Shown here one piece after another: positions 46,130-55,949 of a stretch of DNA of 64,000 bases. The stretch comes from Psychrobacter sp. 1044 (GTDB lineage: Bacteria > Pseudomonadota > Gammaproteobacteria > Pseudomonadales > Moraxellaceae), in assembly GCF_904846525.1 (NCBI RefSeq), contig NZ_CAJHAZ010000001.1, positions 1 to 64,000 of the forward strand. The letters are read 5' to 3'. The position numbers were made by a program, and so were the translations under genes. A model generated the notes under the pieces. The model searched no databases, was not told where the DNA came from, and worked only from the letters and a program-made list of their open reading frames with translations. How positions within the stretch are numbered: position 1 is the first letter of the stretch; every line of letters begins with the position of its first letter.

Positions 46130-47416
46130 TTATAGCCCAGCGATTTTACTTTCGCCATCTTCACGATCCAGACCAAATGCGGTATGTAGTGATTTAACGG
46201 CTTTTTCTAAATACTGTTCTTGGATAAGGACAGACACTTTGATTTCGCTGGTTGATATCATTTGAATATTGATATTGTTTTCAGCAAGGGTTTGGAACAT
46301 GAGGCTCGCAACACCAGCATGAGAGCGCATACCGACGCCGACTAAAGAGACTTTAACGACTTCATCATTAGCCAATATCTCTTTAGCACCGATCTCATCT
46401 TTGACTTCGTTTTCTAGTACTTTCATGGTTTTGTCCATGTCAGTACGGTTGACAGTGAAAGTAAAGTCGGTGGTGCCGTTAGTAGAGAGGTTTTGCACTA
46501 TCATATCAATTTCAATATTGGCACGACCAATCGGGCTTAGGATAGCAGAGGCAATACCAGGATGATCAGGTACACCGCGCACGACTATTTTTGCTTCGTC
46601 TCGATTAAAAGCGATACCTGAGATGATTGCCTGTTCCATATTGTCTCCTTCGTCTATCGTAATTAGGGTGCCGACATTGTCTTGAAATTCTTGGTCGAAG
46701 CTACCATCGTTGTTTTCATCAAAGCTAGATAATACGCGCAGTGGTACACCATATTTACCGGCGAATTCTACCGAACGAATCTGTAAAATCTTAGAGCCAA
46801 GACTTGCCATCTCTAGCATTTCTTCAAAGGTAATTTTTTCAAGTTTTTTGGCTTTTGAGGTCACACGAGGGTCAGTGGTATAAACGCCATCAACATCGGT
46901 ATAAATCTGACATTCATCAGCACCCAAGGCAGCAGCAATAGCGACACCTGTGGTATCAGAGCCGCCGCGCCCTAATGTGGTCGCATTGCCTTCGTCGTCA
47001 ATACCTTGAAAGCCTGCGACGATGACGACATTGCCTGCATCGAGTTGCTCACGGATATTTTTGTCATCGATACTTTCGATACGGGCTTTATTGTGGGCAT
47101 TATCGGTTTTAATCGCGACTTGACGACCAGTAAATGAACGAGCGCCTACACCAAGCTCTTTAATCGCCATCGCAAGCAATGAAATCGATACTTGCTCACC
47201 GGTTGAGACCATTTGGTCGTATTCACGAGGATCAGGCTGAGTGCTAATTTGGCGTGCTAGATCAATCAAACGGTTGGTTTCGCCGCTCATAGCAGAGACG
47301 ACAACAACTATTTGATGACCGTTGTCATGCCAGCGTTTGACTCGTTTGGCGACATTTTTGATGCGGTCGATACTGCCCATCGAGGTGCCGCCGTATTTCT
47401 GTACTATTAACGCCAT
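46130..47416 (-). CDS. lysC: Aspartate kinase (ACT-domain regulated)
   Basis: First step of the aspartate pathway to Lys, Thr, Met and diaminopimelate. The N-terminal KYGGTSMG, the RGGSDTTGVAIAAAL segment and TDVDGVYTTDPR are kinase motifs. Two C-terminal ACT domains (~270-420) bind amino-acid effectors. 428 aa, a monofunctional enzyme of the type subject to feedback inhibition by Lys/Thr. The alaS-lysC-csrA order matches that of pseudomonads. No lysine riboswitch is evident upstream. Confidence 0.96.
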   Translation of the reverse strand: MALIVQKYGGTSMGSIDRIKNVAKRVKRWHDNGHQIVVVVSAMSGETNRLIDLARQISTQPDPREYDQMVSTGEQVSISLLAMAIKELGVGARSFTGRQVAIKTDNAHNKARIESIDDKNIREQLDAGNVVIVAGFQGIDDEGNATTLGRGGSDTTGVAIAAALGADECQIYTDVDGVYTTDPRVTSKAKKLEKITFEEMLEMASLGSKILQIRSVEFAGKYGVPLRVLSSFDENNDGSFDQEFQDNVGTLITIDEGDNMEQAIISGIAFNRDEAKIVVRGVPDHPGIASAILSPIGRANIEIDMIVQNLSTNGTTDFTFTVNRTDMDKTMKVLENEVKDEIGAKEILANDEVVKVSLVGVGMRSHAGVASLMFQTLAENNINIQMISTSEIKVSVLIQEQYLEKAVKSLHTAFGLDREDGESKIAGL

Positions 47417-47741
47417 AAAAATCTACCTATTATTCATTAATGGCCTTTTATTATCATCAATGAGAGCCAATATGCGGATGTGACGCTCAATCAATGCTTG
47501 TATAGATAAAGCCGTATTATAAGAATTGCGCCCATGCTTTTCGTTTATGTATTCAGTAGTGCTGACCAGGTAATGCACGCACGATGCATATAAACGTTGA
47601 CCTTTATATCATATCTACGTCACAACGTTAAGTGCCCGTAGCGCTTAGATACATGGCGATTGGTTATAACCGTTATAACCAATCGCGTATCTTATGCGTA
47701 GTAGACCCAAGTGATGCGCTGTATTCATGTCTTTTTCAGGA
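47417..47741. other. alaS-lysC spacer
   Basis: 325 bases without an ORF. It contains a perfect 15-bp-arm palindrome (47656-47686) and, on the - strand, a possible lysC promoter TTAACG / TATAAA with a 17-bp spacer (about 47600-47630). Another TATAAT lies nearer lysC without a -35. Confidence 0.45.
47656..47686. repeat. Perfect palindrome downstream of alaS
   Basis: GCGATTGGTTATAAC, one central base, then its exact complement. No T-run on either side. It lies 55 nt past the alaS stop and ~240 nt before lysC. Confidence 0.8.
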
Positions 47742-50414
47742 CTAGCTAAGCTGAGTTTCAATCCAAGCAGGTAGGGCATTGATAACTGAGGTACTGTTGG
47801 CAGACTTTGGCGCGCCGCCTTGTGCGTAATCTGGCTTACCACCACCTTTACCGCCCAGCTCACTTGCCAAATGACGAATGATATCACCAGCTTTTACTTT
47901 AGCGGTGACTGATTTTGCCACGCTTGCAGCTAGGGCTAACTGTTCGTCTTTATCACCAATCAATACAATCACGCTATCAGGTAGTTTAGATTTAATATCG
48001 TCCATCAGGGTGCGGATAGATTTGCCGTCGATACCGCTTAAGGTACTGATAAGCACGGGCGTGCCTGCGATGGTCTGTACTTCATCGAGTAAATTGGCTG
48101 CTTGGGCGCTGGCGATTTTTTGCTCTAAACGCTCTAGTTGTTTCTCAAGTTCGCGCTGCTTATCCGCCATGGTACGCACGCGCTGTGCCACTTCAGGACG
48201 TTTTACTTTTAGCTGACTGGCAAGCTCGCTCAGCTGCTGCTCACTTTGCTGAATGTTTTTAATTGCATTCATGCCAGTGACAGCTTCAATACGGCGGATG
48301 CCAGCAGCAATACCTGATTCGCTGGTAATTTTTAGCACACCGATATCACCAGTACGTTTAACGTGCAAACCACCACAAAGCTCAATAGAGAAGGGCTTGC
48401 GCTGACCATCGACAATACTGTCAGTGCCCATGGTTAAGACGCGAACGTCACTGCCATATTTTTCGCCAAACAATGCCATAGCGCCTTGTTTCATCGCTTC
48501 GTCAATAGACATATTCTCGATGCGAGCAGGGGTGTTGGCTTGAATTTGCTCATTGACTAAGCGTTCGATACGCGTAATTTCAGCAGTGCTGACAGGCTTG
48601 TCATACGAGAAATCAAAACGTAAGACTTCGCTTGATACTAACGAGCCTTTCTGTGTGACTTCATCACCCAATACTTCTCTTAATGCGGCATGCAATAAAT
48701 GCGTGGCAGAGTGGTTTTTGGCACTAGCCGCACGGATGCTAGACAAGACTTGCGCATCGGCGGTCTGTTTGGTATTAATGTCACCCATGGTCACGACACC
48801 ATAATGGATGATGGCTTGACCAGATTTTTTGGTATCTTGCACTTCAAAAAGGCCAGTCGCGGTGCGGATTTCGCCAAGCTCACCAACTTGACCACCACCT
48901 TCAGCATAAAACGGTGTACGGTCAAGAACTATAACGCCTTCCATACCCTCAGCTAAGCTATCGGCTGGACTGCCATCTTGATACAGCGCATCAATCGTTA
49001 CGCCTTCTTCTGCAAGCTGCTCATAACCGATAAAGGTGGTTGGGTTTTCTACTTGAATGACACTACTATAATCAACGTCAAATTTGCCAGCATCACGAGC
49101 ACGCTCACGTTGCGCTTGCATATGCTCATCAAATTCAGCTTCATCAATCACAATACCGCGCTCACGAGTGATATCCGCAGTCAAATCGACCGGGAAACCA
49201 TAAGTATCGTACAGTTTAAATGCGGCTTCCCCAGATAACGTGTCGCCATCTTTTAGACCTTCCAGCTCGCTGGCAAGTAAACGTAAGCCTTGTGCCAAAG
49301 TTTTGGCAAACTGTGCTTCTTCTTTTTGAATGGCATTTTCAATCACGCTTTGCTTATCTTTTAGCTCAGGATACGCCGTACCCATTTCAGCAACCAAGGG
49401 TGTGACCATTTTATAAAAGAAATCACTGTCAGCACCAAGTTTATTGCCATGACGTACCGCACGACGAATGATACGGCGCAGTACATAACCACGACCTTCG
49501 TTGCTTGGAGTAACGCCATCAGCAATCAAAAATGAAACGGCGCGAATATGGTCAGCGATGACTTTTAATGACGATTGTTGCTGGTTTTCAATCTCTAAAA
49601 TCTCAGCTGCCGAATCCATTAAATGTACAAATAAATCTATCTCGTAGTTGCCATGGACGCCTTGCATGATGGCGCTGATACGCTCAAGTCCCATGCCAGT
49701 ATCTACGCTTGGCGCTGGTAGCGGTAGCATAGAGCCGTCTTTTTGACGATTAAACTGCATAAAGACGCAGTTCCAAATCTCGATATAACGGTCGCCATCT
49801 TCTTCAGGTGTGCCCGGTAGACCGCCTTCGATATCAGCACCATGGTCATAAAAGACTTCGGTACAAGGACCGCAAGGGCCAGTGTCACCCATCGTCCAAA
49901 AGTTGTCTGAGGCGTAAGGCGCGCCTTTATTATCGCCAATACGGATAATGCGCTCGCTAGGAATACCGATGTCTTTATGCCAAATATCAAAGGCTTCGTC
50001 ATCAGTCTCATAAATGGTCACATACAAGCGATTTTTATCGATTGCTAGCCATTCATCTGAGGTCAAAAACTCCCAAATATAGCCAATACCGGCTTGCTTA
50101 AAATAATCGCCAAAAGAGAAATTACCGAGCATTTCAAAGAAGGTATGATGGCGCGCCGTGTAGCCAACATTGTCCAAATCATTATGCTTGCCGCCAGCAC
50201 GAACGCACTTTTGCGACGTCACCGCACGGGTATAATCACGTGGCTCCATACCCAAAAACGTTTCTTTAAATTGATTCATACCGGCATTGGTAAATAGCAA
50301 TGTCGGGTCATTGTGTGGAATCAAACTCGATGAGGCGACGGGGGTGTGCTGCTTGCTTATGAAAAAATCGATAAAAGCTTGACGAATATCGGCTGAGCGA
50401 AATGGCTGGCTCAC
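47742..50414 (-). CDS. alaS: Alanyl-tRNA synthetase
   Basis: Class II synthetase. The aminoacylation core is N-terminal ([24 protein letters not shown]). The editing domain has [12 protein letters not shown] (HxxxH) and [13 protein letters not shown]. The C-terminal DHHA1/C-Ala domain ends the protein ([14 protein letters not shown]). 890 aa. The start codon is GTG (50412-50414), with AAGGAG ~6 nt upstream, which settles it. Confidence 0.97.
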   Translation of the reverse strand: MSQPFRSADIRQAFIDFFISKQHTPVASSSLIPHNDPTLLFTNAGMNQFKETFLGMEPRDYTRAVTSQKCVRAGGKHNDLDNVGYTARHHTFFEMLGNFSFGDYFKQAGIGYIWEFLTSDEWLAIDKNRLYVTIYETDDEAFDIWHKDIGIPSERIIRIGDNKGAPYASDNFWTMGDTGPCGPCTEVFYDHGADIEGGLPGTPEEDGDRYIEIWNCVFMQFNRQKDGSMLPLPAPSVDTGMGLERISAIMQGVHGNYEIDLFVHLMDSAAEILEIENQQQSSLKVIADHIRAVSFLIADGVTPSNEGRGYVLRRIIRRAVRHGNKLGADSDFFYKMVTPLVAEMGTAYPELKDKQSVIENAIQKEEAQFAKTLAQGLRLLASELEGLKDGDTLSGEAAFKLYDTYGFPVDLTADITRERGIVIDEAEFDEHMQAQRERARDAGKFDVDYSSVIQVENPTTFIGYEQLAEEGVTIDALYQDGSPADSLAEGMEGVIVLDRTPFYAEGGGQVGELGEIRTATGLFEVQDTKKSGQAIIHYGVVTMGDINTKQTADAQVLSSIRAASAKNHSATHLLHAALREVLGDEVTQKGSLVSSEVLRFDFSYDKPVSTAEITRIERLVNEQIQANTPARIENMSIDEAMKQGAMALFGEKYGSDVRVLTMGTDSIVDGQRKPFSIELCGGLHVKRTGDIGVLKITSESGIAAGIRRIEAVTGMNAIKNIQQSEQQLSELASQLKVKRPEVAQRVRTMADKQRELEKQLERLEQKIASAQAANLLDEVQTIAGTPVLISTLSGIDGKSIRTLMDDIKSKLPDSVIVLIGDKDEQLALAASVAKSVTAKVKAGDIIRHLASELGGKGGGKPDYAQGGAPKSANSTSVINALPAWIETQLS

Positions 50415-50577
50415 AGCGGCTCCTTACTGGCGAATAGAATTGAGTAAAATAATTTTGCAAACGATTTTAGCACAAACGCCCAAGCTCTTGGTACAAGAGT
50501 TACAACGGCTAGGTTATTCTGCGCATGTAGGTGCCGATGGATTTGTAGCACATCTTAAAGCCAGTTGGTCAAAAAAG

Positions 50578-52380
50578 CTAATTGGTCAAAATCGCCGCAT
50601 CAGTCTCGTCCAGTTTATCTTGTATCAATGGATTGGACTCAATGACTTGTACTGGCAAGTAGCGTAGCTGTAGCTTAATGGGTAGATACTCAGGGAAATT
50701 CTCTGCCATATCCTGAGTAATGACGGTTTCGATTTGCCGTACATCGTATGAGGTAGGTGTCGTCTCTCCGCGAATGACCGCACGTACGACTTTATTGTCT
50801 TCTGAAGTATCAAATTGCGTATTGGTCAGCACGTTGCCTTTATCGATAAAGTAGCTATTGATGGCTTCTTTGACGCTACTCTCAAAAACCTGCTGCTTGG
50901 CGTTGGTCTGTAGGTTGATGGTCAAATATGTCCCTAAGCCACCTAACAATAATAACGTCACCGCATTACGGCGTAAAAAGGTCAAATAGGTGCTTGATTT
51001 ATAATCGTCATCGACCAAACGGCGAAAGCCTAATAACCAAAGTACTAAAGCATTGGTAAACTGGATAGCAATAATATTGGTTAGCGCCAGTAGCAGTGCC
51101 CCAAGTCCAAGCTGCGTCTCGCCATTGGCAAATAATATCCCACTCGCGGCAAGAGGTGGCACCAATGCAGTGGCTACCGCCACGCCGACCACTGCCACTG
51201 ATAGGTGCGGTGAAACCATCGCGTAAGCGCCAGCAGTACCACCCGCTAGAGCAATCATTAAATCCATCGAGGTTGGCTGAGTGCGCGATAATATCTCTGC
51301 GGTCAGTGGCTGATCTTTGTGTAACCAGCCGACGATAAAACCAACCAATACCACCAATGATACGCCGACGATAACCGTAATCAGTGATTTACGTAGCAAT
51401 GGCATACGATGATCAATAATCGCTAACGCTATGCCAGTAATGGGACCTAACATCATGGCAACCAACATGGCACCAATGACGACGGCAGCTGAATTGGTCA
51501 CCAGTCCATAACTGGCGATGATGGCAGAAAGTATATTCATAATGAAATACATTTTGCTAGGCAGAGCGTTGGCCTCGATTCTGACCCGTACTTCTGGATA
51601 GTCTACCTTTTGATTGCTAAATTGCTCGGCAACAAATTGCTTATAAGACTCCAATTTAGCTTCTTTTTTTTCTTTAATCTCGTCTTCTAGTTCTTCCTGA
51701 TTATCGACTTTATCTTTCACAGTATTTTTTACGATAGTGTCATTATTTTTAGGCGTGTCTGGCTGTTTATCAATTGAGGACGGTTTTGTGTTGTCATTAT
51801 TTGCTTTGCTTTCTTGCTGATGGCTATCAGAGATAGGATAAGTGCTCTGTGCATCAGCGGGGGCAATACCTTCTACCGTTACCTCAGCGTCAGCATCCTC
51901 TTGAGAATTGTACTCTGAAGCGTTATCTTCTTCTTGAGCATGTTCTGCTGATACATTTTCTAGATTTTTATGATTGGGCGCTGTTGTGGATTTTAACGAT
52001 TCATTGGATAGTGGTGTCTCAAGCCCAGTGATTTCAAGTTTAGTTATTTTAGACTCATTGTTGGGCTTGGCGGTTTCTAATGTTGCCACTACCTCGTCAG
52101 CACCAATGGACTTTATCGCTATCGTTGTTTCAGGCGGCTGCGCACAAGCCATATCCTCGCCGCAGTCATTGTCATCATGAGTCTCTGAGCTTTTTGAAGA
52201 CTCAGTATGTTCGACAGTGCTATCTAGTACAGAGCTACCATCTGCGTCAGCTAGCGCCGTTTTTTTGTCTGGATAATTGGCTGTGCTTGAGTCATCTTTT
52301 ATAACTGAAGAATCATTAGAGGGTTTGTTTTCAGATGAGGTCATGGCAGATGGCTTTCTTAAAAAGTAAAAGAAAGACAT
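50578..52380 (-). CDS. DUF389 (TIGR00341-type) membrane protein
   Basis: 600 aa. The first ~220 residues are acidic, Ser/Asp/Glu/Lys-rich low-complexity sequence. A basic/coiled segment (~222-260) follows. Then come about six transmembrane helices (~270-490) with the family signatures IGAMLVAMMLGPITGIALAI, MIALAGGTAGAYAMVSP and VGVAVATALVPPLAASGI. A ~100-aa soluble C-terminal domain completes it. Alternative ATG at 52344. The DUF389 family has no settled function. Confidence 0.88.
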   Translation of the reverse strand: MSFFYFLRKPSAMTSSENKPSNDSSVIKDDSSTANYPDKKTALADADGSSVLDSTVEHTESSKSSETHDDNDCGEDMACAQPPETTIAIKSIGADEVVATLETAKPNNESKITKLEITGLETPLSNESLKSTTAPNHKNLENVSAEHAQEEDNASEYNSQEDADAEVTVEGIAPADAQSTYPISDSHQQESKANNDNTKPSSIDKQPDTPKNNDTIVKNTVKDKVDNQEELEDEIKEKKEAKLESYKQFVAEQFSNQKVDYPEVRVRIEANALPSKMYFIMNILSAIIASYGLVTNSAAVVIGAMLVAMMLGPITGIALAIIDHRMPLLRKSLITVIVGVSLVVLVGFIVGWLHKDQPLTAEILSRTQPTSMDLMIALAGGTAGAYAMVSPHLSVAVVGVAVATALVPPLAASGILFANGETQLGLGALLLALTNIIAIQFTNALVLWLLGFRRLVDDDYKSSTYLTFLRRNAVTLLLLGGLGTYLTINLQTNAKQQVFESSVKEAINSYFIDKGNVLTNTQFDTSEDNKVVRAVIRGETTPTSYDVRQIETVITQDMAENFPEYLPIKLQLRYLPVQVIESNPLIQDKLDETDAAILTN

Positions 52381-52634
52381 TATTGTAATGATAAAACGAG
52401 GACAACGTATGGTTTTTTTACGACTAAATAGAGCGCAGTGTCATTAAATAGTAATACTTAAAATAGTAAAATTATGCATCATTAACTAACGATAATAAAA
52501 ACCTTAACTTTAACAGGGTTTTTATGCTTAGTCACCTACTATAGCTGGCTCGCAGGTTTATAGGAAATACTTACTTTCTTTGTGGGTTTAGTGTATAAAG
52601 GTACTATATCCACAATAAAAATGAGGAATAAGTT

Positions 52635-52847
52635 ATGAACTGGCCATTATTCTCTGTTATATATTCAATCGCAGCAACCGTTACCATTGGCGTTTTTATG
52701 ATTGGCGCTTTAGTCACAGGTTTTAATGAAATCCCTCATATCCAAATAGCAGTAGCACTAGGCGTTTTGGTGTCTATCCCTGCAGGCATGTTTTTTACCA
52801 AAAAAGTTGGTAGCATCACTGGTAATGAAGAAGGCTATAAAGCATAA
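52635..52847 (+). CDS. Small two-helix membrane protein
   Basis: 70 aa with two hydrophobic helices (~5-29 and ~37-53) and a polar tail KKVGSITGNEEGYKA. AGGAATAAGTT precedes the ATG, and its own terminator follows, so it is a genuine small gene. Similar tiny proteins are sometimes mislabelled CTP synthetase in databases; nothing here supports that. Function unknown. Confidence 0.75.
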   Translation: MNWPLFSVIYSIAATVTIGVFMIGALVTGFNEIPHIQIAVALGVLVSIPAGMFFTKKVGSITGNEEGYKA

Positions 52848-52896
52848 AAGCGAATAATATTGTCAATTTAAATGAATAAGTCCGATTATCAGCCAT

Positions 52897-52928
52897 AAAA
52901 AAAGACCTTGCTATCAAGGTCTTTTTTT
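52897..52928. terminator. Bidirectional terminator
   Basis: Perfect stem AAAAAAAGACCTTG / CAAGGTCTTTTTTT around loop CTAT. It is shared by the small membrane protein gene (+) and the L,D-transpeptidase gene (-). Confidence 0.93.
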
Positions 52929-52948
52929 TATTCATTATTTATGACTTA

Positions 52949-54313
52949 TCATTTAAGCTCAACGGTTGCGCCATTTTCGATATTGGCATAAACCTCTAAC
53001 ACATCCCAGTTGGTCAAACGCACACAACCTGCAGAGGCTTGGCGACTGATGCCTTCAGGCTTTGGTGAACCATGAATACCATATGAAGGTTTAGACAAGC
53101 CCATCCATACGACGCCAACAGGGCTATTTGGTCCTGGTGGTAGCATATGTATTTGTTTGTCTGCGCCTTTACCAACGGTTGCTTTATACCAAGGCATTTT
53201 CACCTTGTTAATAATTTTAAACGAACCTTGTGGCGATGGTGTGGCATCGCTACCGATTGTCGTTGGGTAAGTAGCCACCAGCTTCTCCCCGTTATAAGCA
53301 TATAATGTCTTATCGGCTTTATTGGCAACCACACGGTTAATGCGCTGCTTAAGTGGTGCACGGGTATTTAAAACAGTGATGGTTTCGCCCGCTTTATACT
53401 GCTTATTTTTATTCAGCTTATCTAAATAACGCACATCCATATGGAAGCGCTCACCAAACATCTCTTTAATGTCTTGATAGTATAAGCCTTTCATTTTTGA
53501 CTTGGCTTCTGAACCTGCAGGTGTGCTGGCAAAGTTGGTCTTAATATCATCTTCAGTGATGGTGTAAGTCACGAGCACTGGTTTATTCGCTGGGATATTT
53601 TTATTTAACGCATCCCACGTTTTTTGATCCATTTTACCTGTGGCTGGCAAGCCTTTCATGGTTTGGAAGTTGATCAGCGCTTTTTTACTGTTCATGCCCC
53701 AGCCGCCATCGATGGCACCAGGAGAAGCATGGTTCCAATCAAGCAGTGCCTGCATTTTGATTGTCATTGCTGAGTTAACTTTCATATTCGGTGTCCATGT
53801 GGCACCGTTTACCTGTTTGGCGTAATTCGACAAATTCAGCGTGGTATGTTTTTTACCATTAACATCTTCGATGCTTTTGATAGAAGTATCTGCTGGGCTA
53901 GCATCAAATATGGCTGCGGTAGGGGCAGCGACGGCTTGACCTTCACTAATATCGTCAGTGCTATCAGACTGCACATCTTTACGAGCCAGCTCTTCTACCG
54001 TCATGTTATCAGCACTGACTGCTTGTTGGGCTGTCTCTACATCGACTTCCTGCTTTTCGTCAATCAGCTGAGTCATACGGTCAGGCGCATTAGGCTTTAA
54101 GGCAGGCGTGGCTACGACAGGAGCACGACCATCGATTGAGCTACTGCGATTCTCTTGTACATCAAGGCTAACTTTTTTGGCAATGCTAGGCATTGAGTCA
54201 GCGGTTCGTACTGGCAGGGTGCGCGTATTATCAGCAGGTGCGGCAACGGCGCTGACACTGGCAGTAACGACAGCAATTGATATAGCGGTAATAAGAGGCT
54301 TCATTTTCATCAT
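52949..54313 (-). CDS. Exported L,D-transpeptidase (YkuD family)
   Basis: Peptidoglycan cross-linking or modifying enzyme. The N-terminal signal peptide MMKMKPLITAISIAVVTASV ends near SAVAA. A low-complexity region follows, then a peptidoglycan-binding domain (MQALLDWNHASPGAIDGGWGMNSKKALINFQ-type, with GLPATGK). The YkuD catalytic domain carries the His in IHGS and the catalytic Cys in SAGCVRLTNWD. The frame extends to 54388, but the signal peptide implies the start at 54313 (or the adjacent Met codons). About 454 aa. Confidence 0.9.
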   Translation of the reverse strand: MMKMKPLITAISIAVVTASVSAVAAPADNTRTLPVRTADSMPSIAKKVSLDVQENRSSSIDGRAPVVATPALKPNAPDRMTQLIDEKQEVDVETAQQAVSADNMTVEELARKDVQSDSTDDISEGQAVAAPTAAIFDASPADTSIKSIEDVNGKKHTTLNLSNYAKQVNGATWTPNMKVNSAMTIKMQALLDWNHASPGAIDGGWGMNSKKALINFQTMKGLPATGKMDQKTWDALNKNIPANKPVLVTYTITEDDIKTNFASTPAGSEAKSKMKGLYYQDIKEMFGERFHMDVRYLDKLNKNKQYKAGETITVLNTRAPLKQRINRVVANKADKTLYAYNGEKLVATYPTTIGSDATPSPQGSFKIINKVKMPWYKATVGKGADKQIHMLPPGPNSPVGVVWMGLSKPSYGIHGSPKPEGISRQASAGCVRLTNWDVLEVYANIENGATVELK

Positions 54314-54678
54314 ATTGGGATACTTATGGTTATAACTAATGGGGCTATTATGCGCATAATTTGAATGCTTCGCAAACTTTTGACACATCTTTTTTCATTA
54401 AAGTCTTGCCAAACGTCAACCGTTGACGTATTCACTACAGTTGGGCAATAACTGAGCGAGGGTATGCATAAGATGATGCGCTATTATTACTTGCAGTCCT
54501 CATTATTCACGTTGTTTTTAGAGCCATTTTTATGAATATAAAACTGCAAAAATTGGCGCAACTTAGCGTTTATGTCTATAATGGTGAATAAATTTTTATT
54601 CAATAGATCGGCTTTTAATAAAAGGCGTTTTAACCCATCCGCATGTAGTCAGTGAACATGTAATCAGTAAGGTGCGAT
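54314..54678. other. Divergent spacer between the L,D-transpeptidase gene and prmB
   Basis: 365 bases with no supported ORF. It contains the palindrome at 54413-54429. A strong promoter for either gene was not identified. Confidence 0.35.
54413..54429. promoter_or_regulatory. 17-bp perfect palindrome, possible operator
   Basis: ACGTCAAC-C-GTTGACGT, ~100 nt upstream of the L,D-transpeptidase start, in the divergent spacer. Its size and symmetry suit a dimeric regulator. The regulator is unknown. Confidence 0.5.
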
Positions 54679-55845
54679 ATGTCAGAAGACCAAACAATGA
54701 GCGCAGAAGAGTTTCAAAATCAATACTTCAATGACGATGGTCTAGAGAGTGAAATGGTGTTTGATTTAGAGAGTGGGATTCTGGGTGAAGACGATCAATT
54801 TGCCAATTTGCCTGCAGAATTAGAAGAGGCCCGCGAGCAATTGGTCAGTATTCGTGATTTTATTCGCTTTTCGGTCACACAGCTTCGTAATTATGATGTG
54901 GTCGTTGCACAAGGCACCACCGATGAGTTTGCTGAAGCATCCGCCATTGTTTTGCATTCTCTGGCTTTAGACTGGTCAGCCAATGAGCAGATTCTCGATT
55001 GTCGCTTGACCACCTCAGAGAAGCAGTTGGTACTGAGTTTGTTAGAAGAGCGTATCGCTGAGCGTAAACCATTAAGCTATTTGATTAACTTATCATACTT
55101 CTGTGATTTGCCTTTTTATGTCGATGAGCGTGTACTAATTCCAAGATCGCCTATCGCAGAATTGATTCGTCAGCAGTTCCATCCATATTTTGATGTCAAT
55201 GAGCTTGCCAAGCCACTTGGTAAGAGCGTCAACGAACAAGCTGCTGCATTTTATGATCACGGTTTAGAGGTCAAGCAGCTGTCGCAGCCTGAACGTATTT
55301 TAGATTTATGCACTGGTTCTGGTTGTATTGCTATTGCGCTTGCGACGCGTTTCGTTGATGCGCTGGTTGATGCTGTTGATATCGATAAAAGTGCGCTTGA
55401 AGTAGCTATGGTTAACGTCGATCATCATGATCTTGGGCATCAGGTTAATGTGATTGAGTCCGATCTGTTTGCTAAGATTCCTGCTGAACACCAGTATGAG
55501 CTGATCGTCACCAATCCGCCGTATGTCGATGCGGCTATTATGGCAGAGCTGCCACCTGAATTTTTATATGAGCCAGAGCATGCGCTAGCCGCGGGTCAAG
55601 ATGGGCTGGATTTGGTGCATCGTATTTTGTTTGAAGCGCCAGATTATCTAAGTCCAGAAGGCTTGCTTGTCTGCGAAGTGGGTGATAGTGAGTGGGCATT
55701 AAAGCAAGCCTATCCTGAAATTCAGTTTGACTGGTTGAAATTTGCCCACGGTGGTCACGGTGTCTTTGCGATTACCTATGATGAGCTCATGGCGCATCGT
55801 GAGCTTTTCAATGCTTACGTGCAACTGTTAGATAGCATTCAATAG
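54679..55845 (+). CDS. prmB: Ribosomal protein L3 glutamine methyltransferase
   Basis: N5-glutamine methyltransferase acting on L3. The SAM motif is ILDLCTGSGCIAIALA, and the catalytic NPPYVDA is present. YVDERVLIPRSPIAELI matches PrmB rather than PrmC. 388 aa against ~310 in E. coli. There is an acidic N-terminal extension of ~50 residues before the REQLVSIRDFIRFSV region and an insert of ~30 residues between the PRSPI block and the SAM motif. aroC follows on the same strand, the conserved order. Confidence 0.93.
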   Translation: MSEDQTMSAEEFQNQYFNDDGLESEMVFDLESGILGEDDQFANLPAELEEAREQLVSIRDFIRFSVTQLRNYDVVVAQGTTDEFAEASAIVLHSLALDWSANEQILDCRLTTSEKQLVLSLLEERIAERKPLSYLINLSYFCDLPFYVDERVLIPRSPIAELIRQQFHPYFDVNELAKPLGKSVNEQAAAFYDHGLEVKQLSQPERILDLCTGSGCIAIALATRFVDALVDAVDIDKSALEVAMVNVDHHDLGHQVNVIESDLFAKIPAEHQYELIVTNPPYVDAAIMAELPPEFLYEPEHALAAGQDGLDLVHRILFEAPDYLSPEGLLVCEVGDSEWALKQAYPEIQFDWLKFAHGGHGVFAITYDELMAHRELFNAYVQLLDSIQ

Positions 55846-55949
55846 AACTGTCAGGTAATAGAGCTATCGAGTACTAGAACTGTTGAGTAATAGAACCATC
55901 GAGATTTACGCGATACTCAAAAATTGACTTCATTTATTTAAGGATAAAT

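Noticed and set aside
47417..47741. Lysine riboswitch upstream of lysC
   Set aside because: The spacer is AT-rich and lacks the multi-helix L-box pattern or a terminator/antiterminator pair. Only a simple palindrome is present.
50440..50667. 75-codon + strand frame between alaS and the DUF389 gene
   Set aside because: Begins at TTG without a ribosome binding site and runs antisense into the DUF389 coding end. It matches no known family.
52635..52847. CTP synthetase, as such small proteins are sometimes labelled
   Set aside because: A 70-residue two-helix membrane protein cannot be the ~545-aa amidotransferase-synthetase. None of its motifs are present.
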